From Anoplolepis gracilipes (Eukaryota > Arthropoda > Insecta > Hymenoptera > Formicidae): DNA of 64,000 nucleotides. The notes under the pieces were generated by a model, which had not been told where the DNA came from, made no database searches, and saw nothing but the letters and a program-made list of their open reading frames with translations. The stretch lies in NCBI RefSeq assembly GCF_047496725.1, contig NC_132980.1, forward strand, positions 1,369,001-1,433,000. The letters are read 5' to 3'. The translations under genes and the position numbers were made by a program. Shown here piece after piece: positions 7,301 through 17,302 of the stretch. The first letter of the stretch is position 1. Each line of letters starts with the position of its first letter.

Positions 7301-9451
7301 CGGGCGCAGAAGGGATTCCTAAGGGACGAGGGGTGCTACGAGCATAACTTCGTCCTGCAGGAAATCCTGACTGATGCCCGGCGGACTCGGCGGCAGGCGA
7401 TCGTCGCATGGCTGGATCTTTCCAACGCGTTTGGCTCGATCCCGCATGCGGCGATCCGCCGCGCGCTCATTCGCTCCGGCGTGCCGGGGGGCCTTGTCAA
7501 AATATGGAACTCCATGTATGACGGGTGCTCCACGCGGGTGCGAACTGCCGAGGGCTACACCGCGCCTGTCCCGATTCGCTCGGGCGTGCGACAGGGGTGT
7601 CCGCTTAGCCCGGTAGTATTTGACCTCGCTATCGACTCGGTACTGCGCGCAGTCACCGATGTCGATGCGGGGTTCGATCTACTGGGCTATCGCTTTAACA
7701 CCTTCGCGTACGCGGACGACATAGCCCTTGTTGCTGAAACGCCCGAGGGAATGCGGCGGCTTCTCGCCGTCGCGGAGCTCGAAGCATCGTCGGTGGGGTT
7801 GCGGTTCAACCCTGCGAAATGCGCCACCCTGCACATCGGTGCAGGAGTGGTCGGCAGGGTCCTACCGACGACCTTCGGGATCCAGGGGCAGCCCGTTCGT
7901 CGCCTGGCAGACGGCGAGCCTTATTTTCATCTCGGGGTCCCGACCGGCTTCTCGGTCGACCAGACTCCATATGTCACCATCGGAGGCCTCCTGGAGGATC
8001 TTCGGGCGGTTGACCGCGCTCTCCTCGCCCCGTGGCAGAAGATAGAGACCTTGGCCACCTACATCCTGCCGCGCGTCGACTTTCTGCTACGGGGAGCCGC
8101 AGTGGAGAAACGCCCCCTCAAGACCGTAGATTTGGAGATCCGGCGGGCTGCCAAGGCCTGGCTCAACCTCCCGCAGAGGGCCAGCGCGGAAGTGGTCTAC
8201 CTCCCTCCCAAACGGGGGGGTTGTGGGCTACTTCCGATGTCTGACCTCGCGGACGTCCTGTCCGTCGCGCACGTCTTCCGTATGCTTACGGCTGGCGACG
8301 AGACGGTCAGGGGGCTCGCGTGGGCGTCTCTGCGGGGAGTTGTGGCCAGGCGTATTGGGGGCCCGCCATCGGGCGAAGATTTGGCTGCCTTCCTCTCGGG
8401 TTCGCTCGAGGGGAGGCTTCGCGACGGAGGGGAGCGCTCCCTGTGGTCGAGGGCGCGGAACGCCGCCCGGAGGCAGTCCGAAAGGTTGTCTCTTCGGTGG
8501 CGATGGAGCGGGCCGACCGAGGAGTTGGTCGTGGAGTGCAGGGGTACGCCCATAGGGGACGCGGTAAAAGTCCCACCTGGTGCTCGTGCCCAGGTGGTGA
8601 CCCGTCTGCGCTCAGCGGTGGCGGCATTCTACGCGTCAACGCTTCTGGCCAAACCGGACCAGGGGAAGGTGTTCGAGGTGTCGTCGCGGGCTGGAGTGAG
8701 CAATCACTTCGTCCGCGGCGGCAGCTTCACCCGCTTCGCCGACTGGCGCTTCATCCACCGCGCGCGCCTGGATGTCCTCCCTCTAAACGGCGCTCGTCGC
8801 TGGGGGGAGGCGGACCGTAGATGTCGGCGATGCGGGTTGGCGGCCGAGACCCTTCCCCACGTAATCAACCATTGTGGGGTCCATTCTGCCGCCATTCAGC
8901 TGAGGCACGACGCCGTGCTGCACAGGCTCCGAAAGGCTTGCCGTGTGCCCGGTGAAAAACGGGTAAACCAGCGGGTCGAGGGGGTCGACGGGGAACTTGG
9001 GGAGCTACGACCTGATCTCGTGATCAGGCACGAGCCCTCCAAGTGTGTCGTCATTTGCGACGTCACGGTGCCCTTCGAAAACCGCTGGAGGTCGTTTGAG
9101 GAGGCCAGGGCGAGGAAAATTGCCAAGTACTCGCCCTTGGCGGAGGCGCTCCAGCGCGAGGGGTACCGTGTCGTCGTGACGGCCTTCGTCGTCGGCTCCC
9201 TCGGCTCGTGGGATCGGGCCAACGAGGCGGTGCTGCGGACGTTGCATATTGGCAGTGCGTACGCCTCTATGCTGCGCCGCCTCGTTGTCTCGGATACCAT
9301 TCGCTGGTCGCGGGACGTTTACGTGGAACACGTGTCCGGCGTGCGCCAGTACGCCGCTCCTTCCCGTCCCCCCGGTGATGGGGTGCTCGCGACACCCCCC
9401 CGAGCGGTTCGCCGGCGTTGGCCCGCCGGCAGGAATGGCAATAGTGCCTAA
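4310..9451 (+). CDS. Full-length retrotransposon polyprotein (zinc fingers, RT, CCHC, restriction-like endonuclease), unit 2
   Basis: This 1713-aa protein copies the element's RNA into a nicked target in the nucleus. Domains in order: two C2H2-type fingers (C20/C23/H46/H51 and C60/C63/H79/H84), likely DNA-binding. Next comes a roughly 450-residue Thr/Pro/Ser/Arg/Ala-rich linker with no recognisable fold, then an Arg-rich region. The reverse transcriptase spans about residues 895-1160: NNSAPGPDGISY, a catalytic Asp in AWLDLSNAFGSIPH, GVRQGCPLSP and FAYADD (Asp1136, Asp1137). A thumb/linker follows, then the CCHC knuckle near 1505-1522 and the endonuclease PD-x14-D near 1568-1584. The ATG is chosen because it is conserved in every unit (ATGTCACAGGACGCC) and starts just before finger 1. 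Private changes include KIWNSMYD, TTFGIQGQ and SWDRANE. It is smaller by four residues than types B and C. Confidence 0.96.
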   Translation: MSQDARVVVIEHPVPARVHCPRCWMTADGVAKSRGEFSDPPHLIKHQKKYHAGDTVTYKCSMCEYMGQGRYPLKSVKIHFEKSHGVPAAAGRDADGVHTNNTAGGPSSSGARPRAMGAAPPSTSAAGAPSRSRASSSRQPRLTFSASAPTPVHTTAGMSTRATPPATSAPTRRSPSYAAVTAAGPTTNPPSSSAAANTTRTTTPTLTGRTAAITCTASAAPRAAAAGTIKAHPQPQGGSSSQRGATNKKRPSPASREARIPTPTSSGGGPATTRRPSVTPPTTTSTAGSSRSRRSQSVPLEKSGATKPTRVPPRRSPGAAADFSPSFGGGGGTRRRTPEKTPPTTIQAGPTTRSRTRASSVSVEKTARETRSLARSSARAAPRAPPGRTTSTRRNPEARPATTTSAGTAVRNLSAALSTSRSTGRAQGPARTSPLQRGTPPSQRSPAASPTICVCGAVSPQPPPTSEMPATSMPATLSTNTVTTTTCGSPVMSTGYTAGRRSTPLRPSPLPTILEVSPCEVDVRMRRDMRTPDEVHRGASPRTSGEEGDPEGWRTSLGRRAGRRRSDDSVQSVSPAAAGPRQSPVSPITPANINDFERVIRPCSVVLERTSVRSVASVPAGLAAIVASRGIGAGGAPGQRRAEEEAAGHPSGSASVRGVMGRRRGATVAGGAGASEMTPPSRALNGGGEHRRGPRRAPGPAGQRPADLPAPAAAARQYRRARLVVRDVLIRRAGDVASLADLEEYAALVADFLGGGAAGVANGDAPGARDRPVRSREARGRRGEGAAPARDDARNRRGPAPAGPSQSGEGRGDWVREATRLQALYRVNRRRAVREVLQGPAEFCQVPKERVQAYFEDLYRGGEPMGSVDDEVVERADPLAVEEAARLLDPFAERVVDRRLRRMNNSAPGPDGISYKDLRESDPGARLLTALFNICQRLEAVPASWKTSNTVLVYKKGDRGMLENWRPLALGDTVPKLYAALVADRLTDWAVSNNKFSRAQKGFLRDEGCYEHNFVLQEILTDARRTRRQAIVAWLDLSNAFGSIPHAAIRRALIRSGVPGGLVKIWNSMYDGCSTRVRTAEGYTAPVPIRSGVRQGCPLSPVVFDLAIDSVLRAVTDVDAGFDLLGYRFNTFAYADDIALVAETPEGMRRLLAVAELEASSVGLRFNPAKCATLHIGAGVVGRVLPTTFGIQGQPVRRLADGEPYFHLGVPTGFSVDQTPYVTIGGLLEDLRAVDRALLAPWQKIETLATYILPRVDFLLRGAAVEKRPLKTVDLEIRRAAKAWLNLPQRASAEVVYLPPKRGGCGLLPMSDLADVLSVAHVFRMLTAGDETVRGLAWASLRGVVARRIGGPPSGEDLAAFLSGSLEGRLRDGGERSLWSRARNAARRQSERLSLRWRWSGPTEELVVECRGTPIGDAVKVPPGARAQVVTRLRSAVAAFYASTLLAKPDQGKVFEVSSRAGVSNHFVRGGSFTRFADWRFIHRARLDVLPLNGARRWGEADRRCRRCGLAAETLPHVINHCGVHSAAIQLRHDAVLHRLRKACRVPGEKRVNQRVEGVDGELGELRPDLVIRHEPSKCVVICDVTVPFENRWRSFEEARARKIAKYSPLAEALQREGYRVVVTAFVVGSLGSWDRANEAVLRTLHIGSAYASMLRRLVVSDTIRWSRDVYVEHVSGVRQYAAPSRPPGDGVLATPPRAVRRRWPAGRNGNSA

Positions 9452-9456
9452 TTTAG

Positions 9457-9488
<32 letters not shown>

Positions 9489-10082
9489 TTATATATTTAT
9501 TTTTATTTTTATTTTTATTTATATTTTTTAATACGATGTGTATTCCGAGTGTGAATGTCGCGTAAATTATTGCGTATCTGTCCTGCCCACAAATATTTTT
9601 TATTTTTATTTGTTTTATTTTTATCTGCTTGCTATTGCATGCTGTGTGGGCCTATATGTTCCGAGAGTGAATGTCGCGTATAATAATATTGTATTTTAAG
9701 CGAGTGTGAATGAGTCGTAATTGACTAATTTCTTTTTTTTAAATAATTTTTTAAAACCGCGTGCGCGCTTCCGGGCCATTTTATCTTTTGACTTGCAACT
9801 GTGATAGGCCCGGGAGTGAAATGCTGTGATCTATATTGTATGAATTGCCCCGGCCTGCGAACCGGGGCAATATTAATATAATATCTATATGTACTCGCGC
9901 TCTGGGGGAGGCTGGCCCTCCCCTACCGCCTCATAGCGTTGCCCACTGGCGGGGGGGGTTATTGTCCCCCGCCCATATATATTAATTAAGATTTGCGCGC
10001 GGCTAGAGCCGCTTTTATATTGTATTTCACCCCGGGGGGGTTCGCCCTCCCGGGGAACATTAACTGAAAATAAAGTGGTTTC
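9452..10082 (+). other. 3' UTR of unit 2
   Basis: TTTA repeats follow the stop. The six-hairpin cluster is present, but the third hairpin is weaker than in unit 1: its 3' arm reads CCTCCCCTA, so the outer pairs are lost. The junction bases before U2 are GGTTTCTATCTG, unlike the uninterrupted T run of other units, a small trace of an independent 3' junction. No gene is seen. Confidence 0.75.
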
Positions 10083-10229
10083 TATCTGTTCTTATCAGCT
10101 TAATATCTGATACAATCCCCATAGGGGATTCAGAATATTAAACTGATTTTTGGAACCGGGCGGGTGACCGGAGCTTGCTCCGACTCTGCCGCGGGTCGAC
10201 CTGACATTGCAGTACCGTCAGGAGCGGCC
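10083..10229 (+). ncRNA. 5'-truncated U2 snRNA fragment (junction of units 2 and 3)
   Basis: It is identical by eye to the fragment at 2011-2157, including the Sm site and stem IV. The flanks differ: the upstream T run reads TTTCT, and the loop of the following inverted repeat carries the longer B-type sequence ending in a pyrimidine tract and GCAG. Confidence 0.93.
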
Positions 10230-12111
10230 TAATAAGCCAATTAAAACATAAGTTTTCTTTTAGATTATTATATTTAACATCCTTTTTTGCAGGCTTATTA
10301 GGCCCTGACCCGTGGCCGCGCGCCCGGTTTCACTAATTAGCGGTTGTCTGAATCCCCGGGTGATCGCGCGCTTTTCGCGGAAAGACTTAGCTCGGGGGGC
10401 GTAGCCGGAGTAATTTTTATTAATTGATAAGTTTTTTTTTTAACCCGGGAGTGTGAGTGCGTCGCGAGTGTGTCCGGCCGAGAGGCGATCGCGTAATTTA
10501 TTTATTTATTAAAAAAAAAAAAACAGCGGGATTGCCCCTTTTTCTGCGAGCGAGTGTGCGTCGTCCGCGGTTGACAGGCGTCCTGTAAAGGTAGTTGCGC
10601 GGTGTTGTGACAGCTCAGTGGCACGTGGGTGCAGTGCGCGTTGATTAATTAATAATACTAATTAAATAAAGTCATTAGTGCAATTAGCGGGCCTGTCATC
10701 CGGCCCGCCGCGCGCTGCCTCCACGTGTCACAGCGTTGACATTGTTATTGTCACACACCGCGCATGTGACATTGATAGTTTTTGAATAAATATATATGTA
10801 TATTTTTCTATATCCTACCTATGACAGTTATTTATTGACCCCATTCCTTTGTAATCATAATTAGGTTTAAATCTGTATATATATTTATTTATTTATTTAT
10901 TTATTAATTATCTATCTACTTATTACTCTTAATTGTATATATGTATTAACTTGCAGCTATTTATTCTCAATCTCTTTCCTACTGTATGTACATATATATT
11001 CATAATTTATTTATTTTCGCATTTGTATATATTTAATTATATTTAATTATATTTATTTACTTATTTTTATTTATTTCTGTACTATATATACCCATTTATC
11101 TATATTTATTTATTTATTTCACTTTAAATTGTACATACATATTAATCTACACATAGCTAGTCATCGCATTGCTCATCGCTGCAATTTGGTCATATATGCA
11201 CATTTATACATAGATATATCCAACATTATATTTACTTATTAATTATCTATTTACTCTTAGTGGTACATATATATTATCTTGCAGCTATCTTTCTTATTCT
11301 TTTCCTACTTTATGTACATATACATTCATAATTATTAATTTTCCTAATTGTATATACTTAATTACACTTATTGACTTATTCCTTATTTATGACTGAATTG
11401 TATATACTCATTTATTTATATTTATTTATGTTTATTTATCTACTTCATTTCAAATTGTACATATATATTAATCTTTATAAATTTAGTCATCGCTCTGCTC
11501 CTCGCTGCAACTTGATTGTATGTACACATTCTTATATTGATATATTTGCTAATACAATTATATTTCCATTCTTTACACTTGAACATATTTATTAACTCTA
11601 TATATACAGTCACTCACATATTCTGATTTATTCAACTTAGTTATTTTTAACCTAAAACTGTCATAGATACTTAAACGTTATAAATTCTAATCGATAGACT
11701 CAACGCTGTGTGTATATTCAATAGTATCCTACGTATTTATTTCAATTCTAATGCTGACGGTATATACAATGGTTGACGTTTGTCTTTAAAGGGTGCGTAT
11801 AACCTAATTACATAGATTTTTGTAACTTTGCACATTTTTCATACTTATATATCTATCACTGCATATTGACCGAAACATTCACCTACATATTTACTCTTAA
11901 ACTATATACATACACATACATATTGATATTCATCTACTCGCAGCAATACCTAAACAGTATATACACATTCTCGCATCCAACCATATAATTATTCACTTAA
12001 AACTAATTGCACACAACATACACACAGCTATCCACGCATTCACACGAGTCTTTCAATAAAATCGACTGCATATACATATTTGTTCTTATCTACTCTAAAC
12101 AATAAAACACA
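10230..12111 (+). other. Leader of unit 3 (type B)
   Basis: It has the same plan as the type A leader but is about 270 bp shorter: the end of the first 600-bp repeat and the start of the second are missing, so ACTGTCATA...CTCAACGCTG occurs only once (near 11660-11710). The AGTCATCGCT...CGCTGCA motif is still found twice (about 11158 and 11486). No gene or clear promoter is seen. Confidence 0.7.
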
Positions 12112-15100
12112 ATGTCACAGGACGCCCGCGTCGTCGTCATCGAGTATCCAGTGCCCGCCCGGGTGCATTGCCCGCGCTGCTGGATGACCGCTGACGGCGT
12201 CGCGAAGTCACGCGGCGAATTTAGCGACCCGCCGCACTTAATCAAGCACCAAAAGAAATATCATGCGGGGGACACCGTGACATACAAATGCTCCATGTGC
12301 GAATACATGGGGCAAGGGAGATATCCCCTCAAATCGGTTAAATCGCATTTTGAAAAAAGTCACGGTGTTCCCGCTGCGGCGGGTCGCAACGCGGATGACG
12401 CACACACTAACAATACTGCCGGCGGGCCATCTTCTTCGGGTGCGCGTCCAAGGGCGATGGGCGCTGCCCCGCCGTCGACGTCTGCCGCTGGAGCTTCGTC
12501 GCGAAGCCGAGCGTCATCCTCGCGGCAACCCAGTCTCACGTTCTCCGCATCGGCGCCGACACCTGCACAAACAACGACAGGAGTGAGTTCACGGGCAACA
12601 CCACCAGCCACGACCACATCGGCGCCAACGAGGAGATCTCCCTCCTACGCGGCCGTCACTGCAGCGGGGCCGACGACAAACCCACCATCGTCGTCGGCCG
12701 CCGCAAACACCACGCGCACAACAACACCAACGTTGACAGGAAGGACGGCCGCCATTACGTGCACCGCGAGCGCCGCGCCGCGCGCGGCCGCCGCCGGCGC
12801 AATAAAGGCGCATCCGCAACCTCAAGGCGGATCCACAGCACAGCGCGGCGCAGCCAATAGGAAGCGTCCGTCTCCCGCGTCCAGAGAGGCGCGAATTCCG
12901 ACTCCCACGTCATCGGGGGGAGGGCCGGCGACCACCAGGAGGCCCTCCGTGACCCCGCCGACCACCACCAGCACGGCGGGGACGTCCAGGAGTCGGAGAT
13001 CGCAGAGCGTGCCTCTCGAGAAGAGCGGCGCTACCAGACCGACACGCGTGCCCCCCAGGAGGTCACCAGGAGCCGCCGCCGACTTTTCACCATCCTTCGG
13101 CGGCGGGGGGGGCACACGAAGGAGGACACCCGAGAAAACACCGCCAACCACCATCCAGGCAGGACCCACCACAAGGAGCAGGACTCGGGCGTCCAGCGTG
13201 TCGGTCGAGAAGACCGCGCGGGAGACGAGGTCCCTGGCCAGGTCATCGGCCAGGGCGGCACCGCGGGCGCCACCGGGTAGGACGACGTCTACCAGGAGAA
13301 ACCCGGAGGCGCGGCCGGTGACGACCACCTCCGCCGGCACCGCGGTGCGGAATCTAAGCGCCGCGCTATCGACGTCGCGGAGCATTGGGAGGGCACAGGG
13401 GCCGGCGAGGACGTCGCCCCTGCAGCGCGGGACCCCGCCCTCCCAGAGGAGCCCCGCCGCATCGCCGACCATCTGCGTGTGCGGCGCGGTGTCTCCTCAA
13501 CCTCCACAGACATCGGAGATGCCCGCGACGTCGATGCCCGCCACGTTGTCGACCAACACGGTGACAACCACTACATGCGGGTCCCCCGTGATGTCCACGG
13601 GGTATACCGCGGGGAGAAGGAGCACGCCGCTCCGTCCCTCCCCCCTCCCGACCATCCTGGAGGTGTCACCGTGTGAGGTCGACGTGCGGATGCGCCGGGA
13701 CATGAGGACGCCGGACGAGGTGCACCGAGGAGCATCCCCAAGGACATCGGGGGAGGAGGGAGACCCAGAGGGATGGTGGACGAGCCTGGGAAGAAGAGCG
13801 GGGCGTCGGCGGAGCGACGACTCCGTACAAAGTGTCAGCCCGGCGGCGGCGGGGCCGCGGCAGTCGCCCGTCTCGCCCATGACGCCGGCGAACATAAGTG
13901 AAAGTGACGCTTTGAACTTGATTCGACCGTGCTCGGTGGTGCTGGAGCGGACCAGTGTTCGGTCCGTTGCGAGCGTTCCAGCGGGGCTCGCCGCGATCGT
14001 CGCATCCCGGAGGATCAACGCGGGAGGAGCACCGGGTCATCGGCGTATTGAAGACGGAGCAGCAGGACATCCGAGTGGGTCCGCGAGCGTCCGCGGTGTC
14101 ATGGGCCGTCGGCGGGGAGCAACCGTAGCCGGCGGCGCGGGAGCGAGTGAGATGACACCGCCGAGTCGAGCCCTAAGCGGGGGCGGGGAGCACCGCCGGG
14201 GTCCGCGGCGCGCTCCCGGCCCGACGGGTCGGCGGCCCGCCGACCTACCGGCCCCTGCTGCTGCCGCGAGGCAGTACAGGGGGGCACGACTGGTCGTGCG
14301 GGACGTGCTGACACGGCGGGCCGGGGACGTTGCCTCGCTCGCTGACCTCGAGGAATACGCGGCCTTGGTCGCTGACTTCCTCGGGGGAGGTGCGGCGGGG
14401 GTGGCCAGCGGCGGTGCTCCCGGCGCCCGTGACCGTCCGGGTCGGTCGCGTGAGGCGCGGGGGCGGCGGGGCGGGGGGGCCGCCCCAGCGAGAGACGACG
14501 CCAGAAATCGAAGGGGGCCGGCACCGGCCGGTCCCTCGCAGTCGGGAGAAGGACGCGGAGACTGGGTGCGCGAAGCGACTCGTCTACAGGCGCTGTACCG
14601 GGTGAACCGACGTCGTGCGGTCCGAGAGGTGCTGCAGGGGCCCGCAGAATTCTGCCAAGTGCCGAAGGAGCGGGTCCAGGCGTACTTCGAGGACCTATAT
14701 CGCGGAGGGGAACCTATGGGCAGCGTCGACGACGAAGTCGTGGAGTGCGCTGACCCCTTGGCCGTTGAGGAGGCCGCGCGCCTGCTCGATCCGTTCGCGG
14801 AGCGAATAGTTGGCCGTCGGCTCCGGCGTATGAATAACTCTGCGCCGGGTCCCGACGGTATCAGCTATAAGGACCTCCGCGAATCGGATCCGGGCGCGCG
14901 ACTCCTCACCGCTCTATTTAACATCTGTCAGCGGCTCGAGGCAGTTCCCGCGTCCTGGAAGACCTCCAACACAGTGTTGGTGTATAAAAAAGGCAACCGG
15001 GAAATGTTAGAGAACTGGCGTCCTCTCGCGCTGGGTGATACGGTCCCCAAACTTTACGCCGCGCTCGTCGCTGATCGTCTGACCGACTGGGCGGTCAGTA

Positions 15101-17265
15101 ACAACAAACTTAGCCGGGCGCAGAAGGGATTCCTAAGGGACGAGGGGTGCTACGAGCATAACTTCGTCCTGCAGGAAATCCTGACTGATGCCCGGCGGAC
15201 TCGGCGGCAGGCGGTCGTCGCATGGCTGGATCTTTCCAACGCGTTTGGCTCGATCCCGCATGCGACGATCCGCCGCGCGCTCATTCGCTCCGGCGTGCCG
15301 GGGGGCCTCGTCAATATATGGAACTCCATGTATGACGGGTGCTCCACGCGGGTGCGAACTGCCGAGGGCTACACCGCGCCTGTCCCGATTCGCTCGGGCG
15401 TGCGACAGGGGTGTCCGCTTAGCCCGGTAGTATTTGACCTCGCTATCGACTCGGTACTGCGCGCAGTCACCGATGTCGATGCGGGGTTCGATCTACTGGG
15501 CTATCGCTTTAACACCTTCGCGTACGCGGACGACATAGCCCTTGTCGCTGAAACGCCCGAGGGAATGCGGCGGCTTCTCGCCGTCGCGGAGCTCGAAGCA
15601 TCGTCGGTGGGGTTGCGGTTCAACCCTGCGAAATGCGCCACCCTGCACATCGGTGCAGGAGTGGTCGGCAGGGTCCTACCGACGACCTTCGAGATCCAGG
15701 GGCAGCCCGTTCGTCACCTGGCAGACGGCGAGCCTTACTTTCATCTCGGAGTCCCGACCGGCTTCTCGGTCGACCAGACTCCATATGTCACCATCGGAGG
15801 CCTCCTGGAGGATCTTCGGGCGGTTGACCGCGCTCTCCTCGCCCCGTGGCAGAAGATAGAGACACTGGCTACTAACATCCTGCCACGCGTCGACTTTCTG
15901 CTGCGGGGAGCCGCAGTGGAGAAACGCCCCCTCAAAACCGTAGACTTGGAGATCCGGCGGGTTGCCAAGGCCTGGCTCAACCTCCCGCAGAGGGCCAGCG
16001 CGGAAGTGGTCTACCTCCCTCCCAAACGGGGGGGTTGTGGGCTACTTCCGATGTCTGACCTCGCGGACGTCCTGTCCGTCGCGCACGCCTTCCGTATGCT
16101 TACGGCTGGCGACGAGACGGTCAGGGGGCTCGCGTGGGCGTCTCTGCGGGGAGTTGTGGCCAGGCGTATTGGGGGCCCGCCATCGGGCGAAGATTTAGCT
16201 GCCTTCCTCTCGGGTTCGCTCGAGGGGAGGCTTCGCGACGGAGGGGAGCGCTCCCTGTGGTCGAGGGCTCGGAACGCCGCCCGGAGGCAGTCCGAAAGGT
16301 TGTCTCTTCGGTGGCGATGGAGCGGGCCGACCGAGGAGTTGGTCGTGGAGTGCAGGGGTACGCCCATAGGGGACACGGTAAAAGTCCCACCTGGTGCTCG
16401 TGCCCAGGTGGTGACCCGTCTGCGCTCAGCGGTGGCGGCATTTTACGCGTCAACGCTTTTGGCCAAACCGGACCAGGGGAAGGTGTTCGAGGTGTCGTCG
16501 CGGGCTGGGGTGAGCAATCACTTCGTCCGCGGCGGCAGCTTCACCCGCTTCGCCGACTGGCGCTTTATCCACCGCGCGCGCCTGGACGTCCTCCCCCTAA
16601 ACGGCGCTCGTCGCTGGGGGGAGGCGGACCGAAGATGTCGGCGATGCGGGTTGGCGGCCGAGACCCTTCCCCACGTTATCAACCACTGTGGGGTCCATTC
16701 TGCCGCCATTCAGCTGAGGCACGACGCCGTGCTGCACAGGCTCCGTAAGGCTTGCCGTATGCCCGGTGAAAAACGGGTAAACCAGCGGGTCGGGGGGGTC
16801 GACGGGGAACTTGGGGAGCTACGACCTGATCTCGTGATCAGGCACGAGCCCTCCAAGTGTGTCGTCATTTGCGACATCACGGTGCCCTTTGAAAACCGCT
16901 GGAGGTCGTTTGAGGAGGCCAGGGCGAGGAAAATTGCCAAGTACTCGCCCTTGGCGGAAGCGCTCCAGCGCGAAGGGTACCGTGTCGTCGTGACGGCCTT
17001 CGTCGTCGGCTCCCTCGGCTCGTGGGATCCGGCCAACGAGGCGGTGCTGCGGACGTTGCATATTGGCAGTGCGTACGCCTCTATGCTGCGCCGCCTCGTT
17101 GTCTCGGATACCATTCGCTGGTCGCGGGACGTTTACGTGGAACACGTGTCCGGCGTGCGCCAGTACGCCGCTCCTTCCCGTCCCTCTGGTGATGGGGTGC
17201 TCGCGACACCCTCCCGAGCGGTTCGCCGGCGTTGGCCCGCCGGCAGAAACGGCAGTGTTGCCTAA
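12112..17265 (+). CDS. Full-length retrotransposon polyprotein, unit 3 (type B)
   Basis: This 1717-aa protein carries all key residues: fingers C20/C23/H46/H51 and C60/C63/H79/H84, RT motif NNSAPGPDG from N908, FAYADD at 1136-1141, knuckle C1509/C1512/H1521/C1526, and endonuclease P1572-D1573, D1588 with K1607 and K1610. The extra four residues relative to type A lie in the linker (TTTSAP against TSAP) and in a variable patch reading NISESDALNLIRP. Type-specific changes include KSVKSHFEKSH in finger 2, CADPLAVEEA where others have RADPL, IVGRRLRR, RVAKAWLN and ICDITVPFE. It ends GRNGSVA. No frameshift or stop interrupts the frame, so it could be active. Confidence 0.96.
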   Translation: MSQDARVVVIEYPVPARVHCPRCWMTADGVAKSRGEFSDPPHLIKHQKKYHAGDTVTYKCSMCEYMGQGRYPLKSVKSHFEKSHGVPAAAGRNADDAHTNNTAGGPSSSGARPRAMGAAPPSTSAAGASSRSRASSSRQPSLTFSASAPTPAQTTTGVSSRATPPATTTSAPTRRSPSYAAVTAAGPTTNPPSSSAAANTTRTTTPTLTGRTAAITCTASAAPRAAAAGAIKAHPQPQGGSTAQRGAANRKRPSPASREARIPTPTSSGGGPATTRRPSVTPPTTTSTAGTSRSRRSQSVPLEKSGATRPTRVPPRRSPGAAADFSPSFGGGGGTRRRTPEKTPPTTIQAGPTTRSRTRASSVSVEKTARETRSLARSSARAAPRAPPGRTTSTRRNPEARPVTTTSAGTAVRNLSAALSTSRSIGRAQGPARTSPLQRGTPPSQRSPAASPTICVCGAVSPQPPQTSEMPATSMPATLSTNTVTTTTCGSPVMSTGYTAGRRSTPLRPSPLPTILEVSPCEVDVRMRRDMRTPDEVHRGASPRTSGEEGDPEGWWTSLGRRAGRRRSDDSVQSVSPAAAGPRQSPVSPMTPANISESDALNLIRPCSVVLERTSVRSVASVPAGLAAIVASRRINAGGAPGHRRIEDGAAGHPSGSASVRGVMGRRRGATVAGGAGASEMTPPSRALSGGGEHRRGPRRAPGPTGRRPADLPAPAAAARQYRGARLVVRDVLTRRAGDVASLADLEEYAALVADFLGGGAAGVASGGAPGARDRPGRSREARGRRGGGAAPARDDARNRRGPAPAGPSQSGEGRGDWVREATRLQALYRVNRRRAVREVLQGPAEFCQVPKERVQAYFEDLYRGGEPMGSVDDEVVECADPLAVEEAARLLDPFAERIVGRRLRRMNNSAPGPDGISYKDLRESDPGARLLTALFNICQRLEAVPASWKTSNTVLVYKKGNREMLENWRPLALGDTVPKLYAALVADRLTDWAVSNNKLSRAQKGFLRDEGCYEHNFVLQEILTDARRTRRQAVVAWLDLSNAFGSIPHATIRRALIRSGVPGGLVNIWNSMYDGCSTRVRTAEGYTAPVPIRSGVRQGCPLSPVVFDLAIDSVLRAVTDVDAGFDLLGYRFNTFAYADDIALVAETPEGMRRLLAVAELEASSVGLRFNPAKCATLHIGAGVVGRVLPTTFEIQGQPVRHLADGEPYFHLGVPTGFSVDQTPYVTIGGLLEDLRAVDRALLAPWQKIETLATNILPRVDFLLRGAAVEKRPLKTVDLEIRRVAKAWLNLPQRASAEVVYLPPKRGGCGLLPMSDLADVLSVAHAFRMLTAGDETVRGLAWASLRGVVARRIGGPPSGEDLAAFLSGSLEGRLRDGGERSLWSRARNAARRQSERLSLRWRWSGPTEELVVECRGTPIGDTVKVPPGARAQVVTRLRSAVAAFYASTLLAKPDQGKVFEVSSRAGVSNHFVRGGSFTRFADWRFIHRARLDVLPLNGARRWGEADRRCRRCGLAAETLPHVINHCGVHSAAIQLRHDAVLHRLRKACRMPGEKRVNQRVGGVDGELGELRPDLVIRHEPSKCVVICDITVPFENRWRSFEEARARKIAKYSPLAEALQREGYRVVVTAFVVGSLGSWDPANEAVLRTLHIGSAYASMLRRLVVSDTIRWSRDVYVEHVSGVRQYAAPSRPSGDGVLATPSRAVRRRWPAGRNGSVA

Positions 17266-17270
17266 TTTAG

Positions 17271-17302
<32 letters not shown>

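Larger units (their letters stand above)
2158..10082 (+). mobile_element. Unit 2: complete U2-targeted non-LTR retrotransposon, type A
   Basis: This is the first complete unit, bounded on both sides by U2 fragments. It has the longest leader (2152 bp), then a 1713-codon ORF, then a 631-bp 3' UTR. It shares its leader almost base for base with unit 5, 23.9 kb downstream, apart from homopolymer lengths. The true 5' end of the element within 2158-2700 cannot be fixed, because all junctions in the window carry the same sequence there. Confidence 0.93.

Noticed and set aside
4310..9451. Second ORF (ORF1/gag), RNase H or cysteine protease domain
   Set aside because: Only one long ORF exists per unit, and no motifs for these domains are visible.
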